DNA of 64,000 bases from Asaia bogorensis. GTDB taxonomy: Bacteria > Pseudomonadota > Alphaproteobacteria > Acetobacterales > Acetobacteraceae. The notes beneath the pieces were generated by a model. It saw only the letters and a program-made list of their open reading frames with translations, did no database searches and was not told the origin of the DNA. A program made the translations under genes and the position numbers. The stretch spans positions 1-64,000 of the forward strand of contig NZ_UEGO01000013.1 in the NCBI RefSeq assembly GCF_900465345.1, in the 5' to 3' direction. Position 1 is the first letter of the stretch, and every line of letters begins with the position of its first letter. Positions 27,524 through 37,444 of this stretch are shown here, piece by piece.

Positions 27524-28810
27524 ATGTCAGTGATTCTTCGGCCAAAACGGGCTTCAAGGCGCCGTCAGCTTCTCCTCGGCCCAATGCAGGCCAGATGCTT
27601 TCTCGCATCCTCCCTAATTGCTGTTGCAGCGCTTGGGCTCGCACCCGGCGCAAGAGCGGAGAGCTTTCACGAAGCCATCCAGCTTGCATGGGACCGTGAC
27701 CCGGCCAACCATTTCTTTTCGATTGATGCCACGGCGTCACACAAGAATGCTCGTGCCGCGCAGTCATGGTTTCCAGAGGGGCCGATCGTTGCCGGGCAAT
27801 ATCTCGATGACCATTTCATCGGCACCAATCTTGGCTACACGACCTATCAGGGCAGTATCAGCGTTCCCTTATGGCTCCCCGGTCAGGGCACGGCCACCGT
27901 ACGCAACGCGCTGGCGGATGAAGCGGTTGCCAAGGCCCGGATCAAGGTTCAGCATCTTCTGAGCGCTGTGCGTATCCTCGATCTCGCCAGTGCCGCCACA
28001 TTGCTCGAAAAGAAGATCGGCAATCTCCGCGCAACCAGCGATCTCCTCGAACGCGTCGTGCAGAGCTCCCATCAGGGTCTGCGCGCCGGTGAGATCGCAG
28101 CGGCCGACTTCGATGCTGTGGTGGGCGAGAAGGGCGATTTCGATGCGCAGATCGCCCAGTCAGAGCAGGCTCTCGAAAACAATCGCGCCGAGCTTGAGGC
28201 TCTCACCGGGACTGACGAGATCCCCGATATCCTGTCGCTCGACGGTCGCATCCTGGGCACGCAGAACCTGACACTCGACCCTACCCGTGATCCGCGTATC
28301 GAGATGGCTGCGGCAGTGTCGCGCAGCGCCAAGGCAGCGTATTCGCTGGCGCGTCACTCCTACATGCCAAACCCGCAGCTTGGCGTGCAGGTGGTCAAGC
28401 AGGGGCAATATGGCAGCCCGTGGGACACACAGGTGGGTGTCCAGTTCTCGATGGCATTACCGAGCGAGGCGCGTAATACGCCAATGGTCATGAAAGAGGT
28501 CAAGGCCATGGGTGCGGCCGAGCGCGATGCCATACTGGCGCAGCGCAAGGTCAAGACCGAGTACCGCCAGACACGCGCCAGCCTGAGTTCAGCGCTGGCC
28601 ATGCTGCGCAATGCCTCATCGGCGCGACAGGCGCTTGATGCCCGCGCCCATGACCTTGAACATGCGTGGAGCGTCGGTGAGACGCCGGTCATCGAATATC
28701 TTCGCGCACGCCGTGCGGCGCTCGAAGCCGGTCAGAGAAACGCCGAAGCCGATGTCATCTGGCACGCCGCAATGATCAGAATGAGCCTGATGGCCGGAAA
28801 CTACCCATGA
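27524..28810 (+). CDS. Outer-membrane efflux protein of a metal-type RND system (CzcC/CusC-like)
   Basis: About 428 residues from ATG 27524 (the frame opens at 27482). A signal peptide ends at GARAES, followed by two TolC-family helical repeats with motifs such as SFHEAIQLAWDRDP and WSVGETPVIEYLRARRAALEA. There is no lipobox, as in CzcC. Its stop overlaps the next gene by four bases. It would form the outer-membrane duct of the following adaptor and pump. Confidence 0.85.
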   Translation: MSVILRPKRASRRRQLLLGPMQARCFLASSLIAVAALGLAPGARAESFHEAIQLAWDRDPANHFFSIDATASHKNARAAQSWFPEGPIVAGQYLDDHFIGTNLGYTTYQGSISVPLWLPGQGTATVRNALADEAVAKARIKVQHLLSAVRILDLASAATLLEKKIGNLRATSDLLERVVQSSHQGLRAGEIAAADFDAVVGEKGDFDAQIAQSEQALENNRAELEALTGTDEIPDILSLDGRILGTQNLTLDPTRDPRIEMAAAVSRSAKAAYSLARHSYMPNPQLGVQVVKQGQYGSPWDTQVGVQFSMALPSEARNTPMVMKEVKAMGAAERDAILAQRKVKTEYRQTRASLSSALAMLRNASSARQALDARAHDLEHAWSVGETPVIEYLRARRAALEAGQRNAEADVIWHAAMIRMSLMAGNYP

Positions 28811-30096
28811 TAATCACCCCCGCGCGCCGCCTGTCTGCACGTTATCGCTGCGCTCTCCTTGCCCTCACCAGCCTGTCTTTCGCGCTCGTACCCGAGATCG
28901 GGTTCGCGCAGGCCGGGCCAGTTTCAACGCCCCCCGGCACAGTCAGCGCACCGGCAGCGCCAAGTGCCCCGAGTGCAGAGAGCGGCTCACAAAGCCCTGC
29001 AGACTGGCCGAACGCACCCATTGCGATTTCGCGGGAGGCACTCAGGCAGGAAGGTATTCATACCGCCGTAACGCGTCAGGGGGCTTTGCCACCGCATGTC
29101 GATGTGCCTGCCTATATCGATCAGGATGACCGACGCAGTGCCCGGATTCACCCAGTGGGGCAGGGACGTGTGCAGAGTGTTCTGGTGACGCCGGGTGAGA
29201 TCGTCAAAAAAGGGCAGGTGCTGTTCACCTATGACGATTTCAGCCTGAGCGATGCCCATCAGCGCCTCCTTTCGGCCGAAGCTGCTGTCCAGCAGGCCCG
29301 CGCCCTGCGCGACGATGCCCGCCTGTCCTATGATCGGGCCCGCGCCCTTCAGGGCGGCGCCATATCGCAGGGTGAAGCCCAGCGTCGCCGGTCGCGCCTG
29401 CAGGACGCTGAGGGCACGGTAAAACGCAGCGAGGCCATTGCGCAGAATGAGCGTGAAAGGCTGGCCCGGTTCTCTTCATCGTCTGAAAAGACCGAGGGGC
29501 TCCATTCATCCGTCATCTCCCCGATCGATGGCATCGTGAACAAGATTGTAGTGGGTGTGGGGGAGGAAGTGTCCGGCCGTGCCGCGCCAGCCGTCGAAAT
29601 TGACGATCTCTCCCGGGTCTGGGTGGTCTCGCAGGTTGGTGAGCAGCAAGCCACGCATCTGAGCCGGGGTGGAAGACAGCTGACCTGGCCGGCTCCTGAC
29701 GCCAAACCGATCGAGTCACGCATCGACCTGATTGAGGGCAGTGTGGACCCGATGACACGCCACGTGCTCGTGCGCAGCCTCGTGGATAACAGCAAAAGGC
29801 AGCTTCGGCCCGACATGCTCGTCAAGACACGGCTCTTCTCGACCGAAACCGTGCATGGCATCGTGATCCCGGCCAGTGCCATACAGAAAATCGGCTCGCA
29901 GCCCTGTGTATTCGTGCGTCTGGATGACACACATTACCAGGCGCGCAAGGTAATGACCGGCCCTGATCTCGACGGGCGGATTGTCGTCACACAGGGGCTG
30001 AAACCCGGCGAAACAGTCGTGACGGATGGCAGCTTCGTTCTGAAGTCACAGGCGCTCCTGGCCCCCGAACCCAATCACGGCGAGGGCGGTCAGTAA
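28807..30096 (+). CDS. RND periplasmic adaptor, CzcB/CusB-like
   Basis: 429 residues: signal peptide ending near FAQA, Pro/Ala/Ser-rich linker, then the adaptor core with the lipoyl half motif GQGRVQSVLVTPGEIVKKGQVLF, a short helical hairpin with a Gly-Gly-Ala-Ile-Ser turn, and the second lipoyl half SPIDGIVNKI. This is the heavy-metal-efflux type of membrane fusion protein. It has no clear N-terminal metal-binding Met cluster, so the metal is unknown. Three bases separate it from the pump gene. Confidence 0.88.
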   Translation: MIITPARRLSARYRCALLALTSLSFALVPEIGFAQAGPVSTPPGTVSAPAAPSAPSAESGSQSPADWPNAPIAISREALRQEGIHTAVTRQGALPPHVDVPAYIDQDDRRSARIHPVGQGRVQSVLVTPGEIVKKGQVLFTYDDFSLSDAHQRLLSAEAAVQQARALRDDARLSYDRARALQGGAISQGEAQRRRSRLQDAEGTVKRSEAIAQNERERLARFSSSSEKTEGLHSSVISPIDGIVNKIVVGVGEEVSGRAAPAVEIDDLSRVWVVSQVGEQQATHLSRGGRQLTWPAPDAKPIESRIDLIEGSVDPMTRHVLVRSLVDNSKRQLRPDMLVKTRLFSTETVHGIVIPASAIQKIGSQPCVFVRLDDTHYQARKVMTGPDLDGRIVVTQGLKPGETVVTDGSFVLKSQALLAPEPNHGEGGQ

Positions 30097-30098
30097 CC

Positions 30099-33000
30099 AT
30101 GAGATTCATGCTCGCCCTCCTCAAGGGGCGCGCCGCCATACTCGGTGCGGTCGTCCTTCTCATGATCGCCGGGATCGCGGATCTGCGTTCGCTCTCTGTC
30201 GAGCCGGTGCCGGATATCTCGCCGCGGCAGGTGCTCATCTCGGTGCGCGCACCGGGCCTGCCGACTGAAGAAGTCGAGCGTCTGGTGACTTTCCCCATAG
30301 AGACCGTCATGTCCGGTATCGTCGGGGTGGATTCCATGCGCTCGGTCTCACGTACCGGCGTTTCCGTGCTCTATCTGCAGTTCAATGACGGCACCGACAT
30401 CTATCGGGCACGCGAGCTCGTAGCGCAGCGGCTAGATCAGGCCCGCGCTGCCGTGTCTGTACGCAATCTCGCCATCACGATGGGGCCGATGGCCACCGGT
30501 ATGGGTGAGATCCTGCAACTTCAGATTCACGGCGAGGGTCGCTCACTGGCGGCGCTGAACCGGATCATGACGTGGAACGTCGTGCCCAAGCTGCGTCTGA
30601 TCCCCGGTGTGATCGATGTCAACATCAATGGTGGCGCATCACAGACCTATCAGGTCGCGCTCAACCCCATGGCGCTTCGCCAGTTCCAGGTTTCGGTCTC
30701 GGATGTGTTCAACGCGGTGGATCGTGACAACGAGGCCGCCGGGGGCGCGTGGATCGAGCATAACGACGAGCAGAACATCATTGTCGGGCGCTCGCTGATC
30801 GACAGCCTGCATGAGCTGGGCGAGGTGCAGGTGCGCAGCATGCCTAATGGCGGCGTGGTCCATGTGCGCGATGTCGGCACAGTGCGTGAGGGGCGCCTCC
30901 CGAGGCTCGGCGGTGTCACGCGCGATGGTGAAGGCGAAATCGTCAATGCCGTGGTCCTGCTGCAGCAGGGGGCCAATGCCAAGGCCACGCTCTCACGCAT
31001 TAAGGCCGCCCTGCCTCAGATCATTGCCTCACTCCCTGAAGGCGTGACGCTCGAACCCTATTACAGCCGCGCCACCTTGACAGATGTGACCATTCACACC
31101 GTCAAGGAAAACCTTATCCTCGGCGCAATCCTCGTACTGGTCGTGCTTCTGGTCGTGATCGGCGACTGGCGCGCGTCGGTCGTGATCATTTCGGTCATTC
31201 CGTTTTCCCTTGTGGCCGCAATGGTGGGCATGCGCCACCTCGGCATTTCCGCCAATCTGCTGAGCCTTGGCGCCATTGATTTCGGGATGGTGGTCGATAG
31301 CGCCCTCGTGATTGTCGAAAGCGTGCTTTCCAGCCAGGCTGGTGACGACGTACCGCTTTCACAGCGTATTGCCGAGACGGTGCGCTCGGTGGCGCGACCG
31401 GTCATATTCGCCATTCTGATCATCATCATGGTCTATCTGCCGGTGCTCACGCTGGAAGGTGTCGAGGGCCGAATGTTCCGCCCCATGGCCCAGACGGTCA
31501 TCCTCGCACTCATCGCTTCGCTGATCTACGCGCTGGTCGCCGTGCCTGCTTTTGCGGCGCTGATCATGAAGATCAAGCCTCATCATGCGCCCAAACACGA
31601 AACCCACGACGAGGCGCATCCTGCTGGTACAGAGGCGCTGACAGGGACCGAGCACGACACTTTCTTCATCCGATTTCTGCGCCGCGGTTTTGCCCCGGCC
31701 TCGCGCTGGTGCATGGATCATGGGCGTATGGTGATGGGCATCGCCCTGCTTGTGCTGGTGGTATCGCTCGGGCTGACCACGCGGCTTGGTGGTGAATTCA
31801 TCCCGCAATTGCAGGAAGGTGATCTGATCGTCACCTCGACGCGTCTGCCTGGCATCTCGCTCGACGCCTCGCTGCGTGCCATCACCCAGATCGAGAAAAC
31901 ACTCAGGCAATTCCCTGATATCCGGATGCTGGTCAGCAATAGCGGCACTTCCGCCATCCCGACTGATCCTCAGGGTGGCGAGCAGTCTGATACCTATGTT
32001 CTGCTCAAGCCCCGCAGCGAGTGGAAAACCGCCACAACGCAGGAGGGCCTGATACGCGCCTTCGATGCCGCCTTGCGCAAGAACAATCCCGGCTCGCTCT
32101 ATTCATGGAGCCAGCCAATCCAGATGCGCATGGATGACCTGCAATCGGGTGTACGCTCCCAGATCGCCATAGGCATCTATGGACCAGACATCGACACACT
32201 GATGAAGCTCGCCAGCCAGACGGCCCGCGTGGTGGATTCAGTCAATGGTGCTGCCGATGTCGCCCCGCAGGATGTCGGCACGATCCCGTATCTGCACATC
32301 GATGTGGATCGTACCGCCGCAGCGCGGCTGAACGTCGATACATCCGAAGTGCTCGATGTCGTGGAATCCATCGGCGGCCATGTAGGCCCGCCAGTCTCGC
32401 TTCAGGATGCGCTGATCCCCACCGAAGTGCGCATCATGGCAGAGTCACGTGATGATATGAATGATATCCGCCTGCTGCCCGTGCTGACCCGCGACGATCA
32501 CTCGGTAAGGCTCGATCAGGTGGCCGACATCACCTTGCGTGATGGTCCAGCAGCGATCCGGCGCAACCAGGGGGAGCGCCGGATGATGGTACAGGCCAAT
32601 GTGCGTGGCCGCGACCTCAGCTCCTTCGTTCAGGAAGCGCAGAGCGCGGTCAAAAATCAGATCAAGCTTCCGCCGGGTTACAGGATCGAATGGAGCGGCC
32701 AGTTTCGCAATCTGCAAACCGCGGTCGCGCGTCTGGAAATTGTCGTCCCGATCACACTGGTCCTTATTTTCTGCCTGCTCATCCTCGCCCTGGGCGATAT
32801 CTGGCTGGCGGCTCTGGTGTTCGTGAACCTGCCTTTTGCCGCAACAGGCGGCATCATAGCCCTGTGGGTTCGTGGTATGCCGTTCAGCATCTCGGCTGGT
32901 ATCGGGTTCATCGCCTTGTTCGGTGTCGCCACGCTTAATGGCGTGGTGCTAATTTCCTATATTCGAGACAAGCGGCTTGCAGGATTCGATGCGGTTACCG

Positions 33001-33251
33001 CGGCCGTGACTTCGGCACGGGAGCGTTTCCGCCCTGTCATGGCAACAGCCACGGTGGCGTGTCTTGGCTTCTTCCCGATGGCCTTCTCCATGAGCGAGGG
33101 CGCCGAGGTGGAGAAGCCGCTGGCGAGTGTGGTGATTGGCGGGCTCATTTCCTGCACGGCCCTTACGCTTCTGGTTCTGCCAACCCTCTATATAAGGCTC
33201 TCAGCCTGGCGTGAGCGCCGGACCCAGGCCAGTTCGGCCCCGGCTAAATAG
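30099..33251 (+). CDS. Heavy-metal-type RND efflux pump, CzcA/CusA family
   Basis: 1050 residues with twelve membrane helices and two large periplasmic loops. The fourth helix carries AIDFGMVVDSALVIVESVL, the DFG...D...E pattern that marks the HME branch of the RND superfamily. Between helices 6 and 7 is a His-rich cytoplasmic loop (HHAPKHETHDEAHPAG, about residues 496-511), a possible metal-binding site. It would export divalent or monovalent metal ions with its adaptor and outer-membrane partner. Specificity for Co, Zn, Cd, Ni, Cu or Ag cannot be told. Confidence 0.9.
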   Translation: MRFMLALLKGRAAILGAVVLLMIAGIADLRSLSVEPVPDISPRQVLISVRAPGLPTEEVERLVTFPIETVMSGIVGVDSMRSVSRTGVSVLYLQFNDGTDIYRARELVAQRLDQARAAVSVRNLAITMGPMATGMGEILQLQIHGEGRSLAALNRIMTWNVVPKLRLIPGVIDVNINGGASQTYQVALNPMALRQFQVSVSDVFNAVDRDNEAAGGAWIEHNDEQNIIVGRSLIDSLHELGEVQVRSMPNGGVVHVRDVGTVREGRLPRLGGVTRDGEGEIVNAVVLLQQGANAKATLSRIKAALPQIIASLPEGVTLEPYYSRATLTDVTIHTVKENLILGAILVLVVLLVVIGDWRASVVIISVIPFSLVAAMVGMRHLGISANLLSLGAIDFGMVVDSALVIVESVLSSQAGDDVPLSQRIAETVRSVARPVIFAILIIIMVYLPVLTLEGVEGRMFRPMAQTVILALIASLIYALVAVPAFAALIMKIKPHHAPKHETHDEAHPAGTEALTGTEHDTFFIRFLRRGFAPASRWCMDHGRMVMGIALLVLVVSLGLTTRLGGEFIPQLQEGDLIVTSTRLPGISLDASLRAITQIEKTLRQFPDIRMLVSNSGTSAIPTDPQGGEQSDTYVLLKPRSEWKTATTQEGLIRAFDAALRKNNPGSLYSWSQPIQMRMDDLQSGVRSQIAIGIYGPDIDTLMKLASQTARVVDSVNGAADVAPQDVGTIPYLHIDVDRTAAARLNVDTSEVLDVVESIGGHVGPPVSLQDALIPTEVRIMAESRDDMNDIRLLPVLTRDDHSVRLDQVADITLRDGPAAIRRNQGERRMMVQANVRGRDLSSFVQEAQSAVKNQIKLPPGYRIEWSGQFRNLQTAVARLEIVVPITLVLIFCLLILALGDIWLAALVFVNLPFAATGGIIALWVRGMPFSISAGIGFIALFGVATLNGVVLISYIRDKRLAGFDAVTAAVTSARERFRPVMATATVACLGFFPMAFSMSEGAEVEKPLASVVIGGLISCTALTLLVLPTLYIRLSAWRERRTQASSAPAK

Positions 33252-33322
33252 ACAATCTGCGCAGTAGCAGGAAATGAACTCGCGAGCCTGACGAGACGTT
33301 AACACCGAAGGCTTATTGGCAG

Positions 33323-33357
33323 ACACCCCAGAGACGGCGATCGTCTTTGGGGTGTTT
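33323..33357 (+). terminator. Hairpin terminator of the metal RND operon
   Basis: ACACCCCAGAGACG (33323-33336) pairs with CGTCTTTGGGGTGT (33342-33355) with one G-T pair and a 5-base loop; only a short T-run follows. Its place between the czcA-like stop and the dehydrogenase start fits a terminator or an attenuating hairpin. Confidence 0.65.
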
Positions 33358-33394
33358 GACGTTCCTCTGCCCAGGGCCAGGATGGAGAATCTCG

Positions 33395-34447
33395 ATGCTT
33401 TCCTGTATCGGTTATGGCGCACAAGGCGCCTCTGAGCGCCTCGCTCCCTTCAAGTTTGATCGTCGCGACACCGGTCCTGACGATGTCCGTATAGACATTC
33501 TCTATTGCGGCGTTTGCCATTCCGACATTCATCAGGCCCGCAATGAATGGCACAACACCATCTACCCCTGCGTGCCCGGCCATGAAATTGTTGGTCGCGT
33601 CAGCGAGGCTGGCGCGTCTGTCAGCAAGTTCAAGGTTGGCGATCTGGTTGGCGTAGGCTGCATGGTTGATTCTTGCCGCGAATGTGCCAGCTGCAAGGAA
33701 GGTCTCGAGCAATATTGCGAGGTCGGCTTTGTTGGCACCTATAATGGTGAAGACCGTCAGGGGCGCGGTATCACCTTCGGCGGCTACTCCAAGGCCGTAG
33801 TGGTCGATCAGGGATTTGTTCTCAAGGTTCCGGAGAACCTCGAACTCGCGGCTGTCGCGCCCCTGCTTTGCGCGGGTATCACGACCTACTCACCGCTCAA
33901 GCACTGGAAGGTTGGCCCGGGCCAGCGCGTGGGTATTGTCGGCCTTGGCGGGCTCGGCCACATGGCTGTTAAGTTCGCGCGGGCGTTTGGTGCCGAGGTC
34001 GTTCTGTTCACGACATCGCAAAGCAAGGTCGAGGATGGCCTGCGCCTTGGCGCGCATGAAGTTGTGCTCTCCAAGGACCCCGAAGCGATGGCGAAGGAAA
34101 CGGGTCGCTTCGACTTCATCCTCGATGCAGTGGCGGCCGATCATGACATCAACGCCTATCTTAACCTGCTTAAGCGCGAGGGAACGCTGGTTCAGGTAGG
34201 CGCTCCCGAGAATCCGCTTCCAGTCAGCGTATTCAGCCTGATCATGAAGCGCCGCAACTTTGCCGGCTCACTGATTGGCGGCATCGCCGAGACACAGGAA
34301 ATGCTGGATTTCTGCGGCGAGCATGGCATCACCTCGGATATCGAGATGATTGCGATGGACGAGATCGAAAATGCCTATTCACGCATGCTCAAATCGGATG
34401 TGAAGTATCGCTTCGTCATCGATATGGCGACGCTCGAAAACGCCTGA
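33395..34447 (+). CDS. Zinc-dependent NAD(P) alcohol dehydrogenase (YahK/cinnamyl-alcohol-type)
   Basis: 350 residues from ATG 33395 with GGAG seven bases before. Catalytic zinc ligands are in CGVCHSD (C38/C41 region) and GHE (H63, E64), structural zinc cysteines are C94, C97, C100 and C108, and the cofactor loop is GLGGLGHMAVKFA. This fits the YahK/CAD branch of medium-chain dehydrogenases, aldehyde reductases with broad range. It lies between the efflux operon and the tetritol locus, reading the same way as the former, and could be independent of both. Confidence 0.9.
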   Translation: MLSCIGYGAQGASERLAPFKFDRRDTGPDDVRIDILYCGVCHSDIHQARNEWHNTIYPCVPGHEIVGRVSEAGASVSKFKVGDLVGVGCMVDSCRECASCKEGLEQYCEVGFVGTYNGEDRQGRGITFGGYSKAVVVDQGFVLKVPENLELAAVAPLLCAGITTYSPLKHWKVGPGQRVGIVGLGGLGHMAVKFARAFGAEVVLFTTSQSKVEDGLRLGAHEVVLSKDPEAMAKETGRFDFILDAVAADHDINAYLNLLKREGTLVQVGAPENPLPVSVFSLIMKRRNFAGSLIGGIAETQEMLDFCGEHGITSDIEMIAMDEIENAYSRMLKSDVKYRFVIDMATLENA

Positions 34448-34539
34448 TTGTAGTAAGGGGCCGGGCCGGGGATGCTACCCGCCCGGCTTCATCACTGGTT
34501 TACACTGAAGCGACCAGGCACGCCGCCTGATGAGCTGGT

Positions 34540-35355
34540 TCAGCAGATTTCGACGGGAATACCAGCGGCTTCAAGTTCTGACAGCGTATCGGATTTGATC
34601 TGGCTGTCTGTGAGAATACGGTCAAATTCCTGCAACGACGTCAGGCGATGCAGACCGCCCTGCCTGAATTTGGTGCTGTCCACCAGAAGCACGCATTTAT
34701 CCGCAATATCCATCAGGGCACGCTTGACCTTCACGACATCCTGATCGTTCTGGAAGGCCGTGTCCCCCGAGATCACGGAGGTGGACATGAACATGATATT
34801 GCCGCGCAGTGAGCGCGCAGCCTGCTCGCACACCAGCCCGAAGAACGCGTTGCGTGAGTTGCTGTAATCACCCCCAAGACAGATAATCTTGATACCGGGG
34901 AAAGGGGCCAGAGCCTGAACGACCCCGACCGCATTGGTAATGACCGTCAGCGGTGCCCGGGCAGGCAGCAACGGCAACATCTCGGCAACAGTGGTCGAGT
35001 CATCTAGAATAATGACCTGGCCGGGCTCAATCATCGACACGGCACGCTGGATGATCGCCTTCTTCAGATTGGCGGCGCGATGCTGACGATAGGCAACGTT
35101 TTTCTCGGTACGGGCACGGTTCTTGAGCGTGATGCCGCCATGAATCTTGTCAATCAGCCCCTGACTTGCCAGCGCATGGGCATCACGATGAATGGTCATA
35201 CGGCTGACATCGAAATGCTCCGCCAGAAACTCGATGCTCGCATTACCCTGCTCAAACAGCAGATCGAGAATCTGCTGCTGACGTGATTTCAGGTTCTGGC
35301 GCTTGATCCCGGAAAAACCGTCGAGCGCGGCTGCTGGCTTGGGGTCATCACTCAT
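34540..35355 (-). CDS. DeoR-family sugar-phosphate-responsive repressor (first of two)
   Basis: 271 residues: HTH near 27-80 (RQQQILDLLFEQGNASIEFL with SRMTIHRDAHAL and IHGGITL) and a C-terminal sugar-phosphate-binding domain with DDSTT and LGGDYS. It is divergent to the kinase gene at 35650, with a 294-base gap carrying candidate operators. DeoR proteins usually release DNA when they bind a phosphorylated pathway intermediate. A paralogue sits inside the operon at 41073; the two share the same domain layout, so they may divide control. Confidence 0.88.
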   Translation of the reverse strand: MSDDPKPAAALDGFSGIKRQNLKSRQQQILDLLFEQGNASIEFLAEHFDVSRMTIHRDAHALASQGLIDKIHGGITLKNRARTEKNVAYRQHRAANLKKAIIQRAVSMIEPGQVIILDDSTTVAEMLPLLPARAPLTVITNAVGVVQALAPFPGIKIICLGGDYSNSRNAFFGLVCEQAARSLRGNIMFMSTSVISGDTAFQNDQDVVKVKRALMDIADKCVLLVDSTKFRQGGLHRLTSLQEFDRILTDSQIKSDTLSELEAAGIPVEIC

Positions 35356-35417
35356 CTTGAAGAACTGCCTTTGACAGATTTTGCTTTGCTCCGATGGACC
35401 AAGCAGACCAATCGATA

Positions 35418-35584
35418 GATAACAAAAATATCACAAATATCTCATGCCAGCAAGAGAGGGGTGTGCCCCTGCGCGTGGCTTTCCCAACAAGGGCAACAAC
35501 TTGTCATCACGCTCAACAGGCAGTGATCGGCTTCTCGGTGACATGAACTGTATCATATATAGCACTACATTGTGATTATCGAAA
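35418..35584. promoter_or_regulatory. Regulatory gap between the DeoR gene and eryA with candidate DeoR sites
   Basis: The 294-base gap is markedly A+T-rich against its neighbours. On the minus strand it contains GTGATATTTTTGTTATC (around 35434-35418) and on the plus strand GTGATTATCGAAA (35572-35584). The decamer GTGATATTTT occurs again at 40219-40228, upstream of the second half of the locus. A motif shared by the two regulatory gaps of the locus is a fair candidate for the binding site of one or both DeoR proteins. No clear sigma-70 promoter is visible. Confidence 0.45.
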
Positions 35585-35649
35585 CATTTAGGGGCAGTTT
35601 AAGTCTTGTAGTCAGATCACCACCCCTCTTGCCAGAACGGAGCCTGGTC

Positions 35650-37371
35650 ATGAGCACAGGATATCTGATCGGGATCGATTGCGGTTCGTCGAGCGCCAAA
35701 TCTGTGATTTTCGCAACAGATGGCAGGATCGTCGGTCTCGGGCAGGCGCGCGTCGCCCAGATCACCGATACGCCGCGCCATGTCGAGCGTGATATGTCTG
35801 CTACCTGGCGCATCGTTGCGGGTACCATATGCGATGCGCTGGCCGATGCGGGGCTGACAGGTACCGATATCGCTGGCGTAGGGATCACTGCGCATGGTGA
35901 CGGGCTCTTCCTGCTCGACCGCGACCGGCAGCCACTCGGTCACGGCATCATGTCGCTGGACAGCCGCGCCTACGGTATTCATGACGGGTGGAAGCGCGAA
36001 GGGCTGCTTGATCGTCTGATGCCGGTAGCCGGGCAGCGCCCTTATCCGTACTCCGCCACCACGTTGCTTGCCTGGATCAAACGCCACGAACCCGAGCGTT
36101 TTGCTTCGATTGGAACCGTGTTTTTTGCAAAGGACTGGCTGCGTTACTGCCTGACCGGAGGGATCGCCACCGATCTCACAGAGGCCAGCACTGCCTTCAC
36201 AGACCTGCACAGCCAGACCTATAGCCCCGATATCCTCTCTGCGCTCGGTCTGTCGGAAATATCCGACGCCCTGCCACCCATGCTCGATTCATGCGCCCTG
36301 GCAGGCACGGTAAGCGCCGAGGCGGCGGCCCTGACAGGCCTTGCTGAGGGCACGCCCGTTTCCGCTGGCCTGCATGATGTAATCGCGGCCGCTGTCGGGT
36401 TGGGTCAGGTTCGCCCTGGTGACATGACCGTCACGGCCGGAACGTTCTCCATCAACGAGGTCCTGCGTGACCGCCCGGTGATCGGTACCGAGTGGGCCTG
36501 CCGCGCCGGCTATCGCAAGGGCTTGTGGAACTGCATGGCGATCTCGCCTGCGTCGGCCAGTAATCTGGAGTGGATGGCACGTTACGTGGCACCTGACGAC
36601 CCCGAGGCTGCTGCAAGGCTCATCGAGGCGACCATCGCGAAGTTTGCGACGGGCCGCACCGAGCGTCAGATACCGCTCTACCATCCCTACCTGTTTGGCT
36701 CCCCCTTCGAGACGCCCGCCACCGCTTCCTTCCTCGGCGTCCAGTCCTGGCACGACAGGGCCGATCTCTTCCGTGCGATGATCGAGGGCACGATATTCAA
36801 CCACCGCCATCACGTGGAGGATCTGCTGCAAACGGGAGGCGTGCGTCAGATCGGCATTTCGGGAGGAGGCAGCCGCCGCCCGGAAATTGGCCAGCTCTTT
36901 GCCGATATCCTCGGCCGCCCCGTCATGACGTCTCCCGTGAGAGAGGCCGGTGCCCTGGGCGCGGCCCTGACAGCTGCCGTCGCCTGTGGTCTCTCCCCTT
37001 CACTGGAAGAGGCCGTGGACGCGCTGAATATGCAGCCGCGTCATTTCGAGCCCGATGCCGCGCTCGCGCGATACTACGACGCCGTTTATGGCCGCTACCT
37101 CGCTATAGCCCGCGTGCTCGAACCCTTCTGGCCGTCCCTGCACAGCGATCAGGGCGATGACTACCCGAAGGCCGAGCCCCAGCACGAAAAGCTGCCTGAA
37201 GATCTGGCGGCTGACGCCACGAACTCACCAGCAATGCCCGGGAGCGGAAAGATTGCGCCTCCTCTCTCGGGGGCAGCAACAGCGTCAACCATCACACAGA
37301 CCATGACCGCGGCAATCGCCGCGACGCAAGCGCCTGTTGTCCAGATCGGTTCGATGCCTCTGCAACACTGA
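35650..37371 (+). CDS. eryA: FGGY-family polyol kinase, EryA-like (erythritol kinase)
   Basis: 573 residues from ATG 35650 (GGAG seven bases before). The FGGY fold is complete: the phosphate-1 loop IGIDCGSSSAKS at residue 7, GITAHGDGLFLLD near 90, substrate-domain GTFSINEVL near 285 and the adenosine segment GISGGGSRRPEIGQLFADILG near 420. I favour erythritol kinase (ATP + erythritol to erythritol-4-phosphate) because of its partners: EryB-like dehydrogenase, divergent TIM and RpiB. Xylulose or another polyol is not excluded. The last about 70 residues are Ala/Pro/Thr-rich and look like an unneeded extension. Confidence 0.78.
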   Translation: MSTGYLIGIDCGSSSAKSVIFATDGRIVGLGQARVAQITDTPRHVERDMSATWRIVAGTICDALADAGLTGTDIAGVGITAHGDGLFLLDRDRQPLGHGIMSLDSRAYGIHDGWKREGLLDRLMPVAGQRPYPYSATTLLAWIKRHEPERFASIGTVFFAKDWLRYCLTGGIATDLTEASTAFTDLHSQTYSPDILSALGLSEISDALPPMLDSCALAGTVSAEAAALTGLAEGTPVSAGLHDVIAAAVGLGQVRPGDMTVTAGTFSINEVLRDRPVIGTEWACRAGYRKGLWNCMAISPASASNLEWMARYVAPDDPEAAARLIEATIAKFATGRTERQIPLYHPYLFGSPFETPATASFLGVQSWHDRADLFRAMIEGTIFNHRHHVEDLLQTGGVRQIGISGGGSRRPEIGQLFADILGRPVMTSPVREAGALGAALTAAVACGLSPSLEEAVDALNMQPRHFEPDAALARYYDAVYGRYLAIARVLEPFWPSLHSDQGDDYPKAEPQHEKLPEDLAADATNSPAMPGSGKIAPPLSGAATASTITQTMTAAIAATQAPVVQIGSMPLQH

Positions 37372-37444
37372 CGCACCCGATCACGAACGACCGCTTTCGC
37401 TCAACCATGAAAATGCTCAAGACAATACTGGACCCGAACACCCC

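Noticed and set aside
34455-34490. GC-rich inverted repeat after the alcohol dehydrogenase as a terminator
   Set aside because: GCCGGGC/GCCCGGC can pair, but the stem is imperfect and no T-run follows, so the case is too weak.
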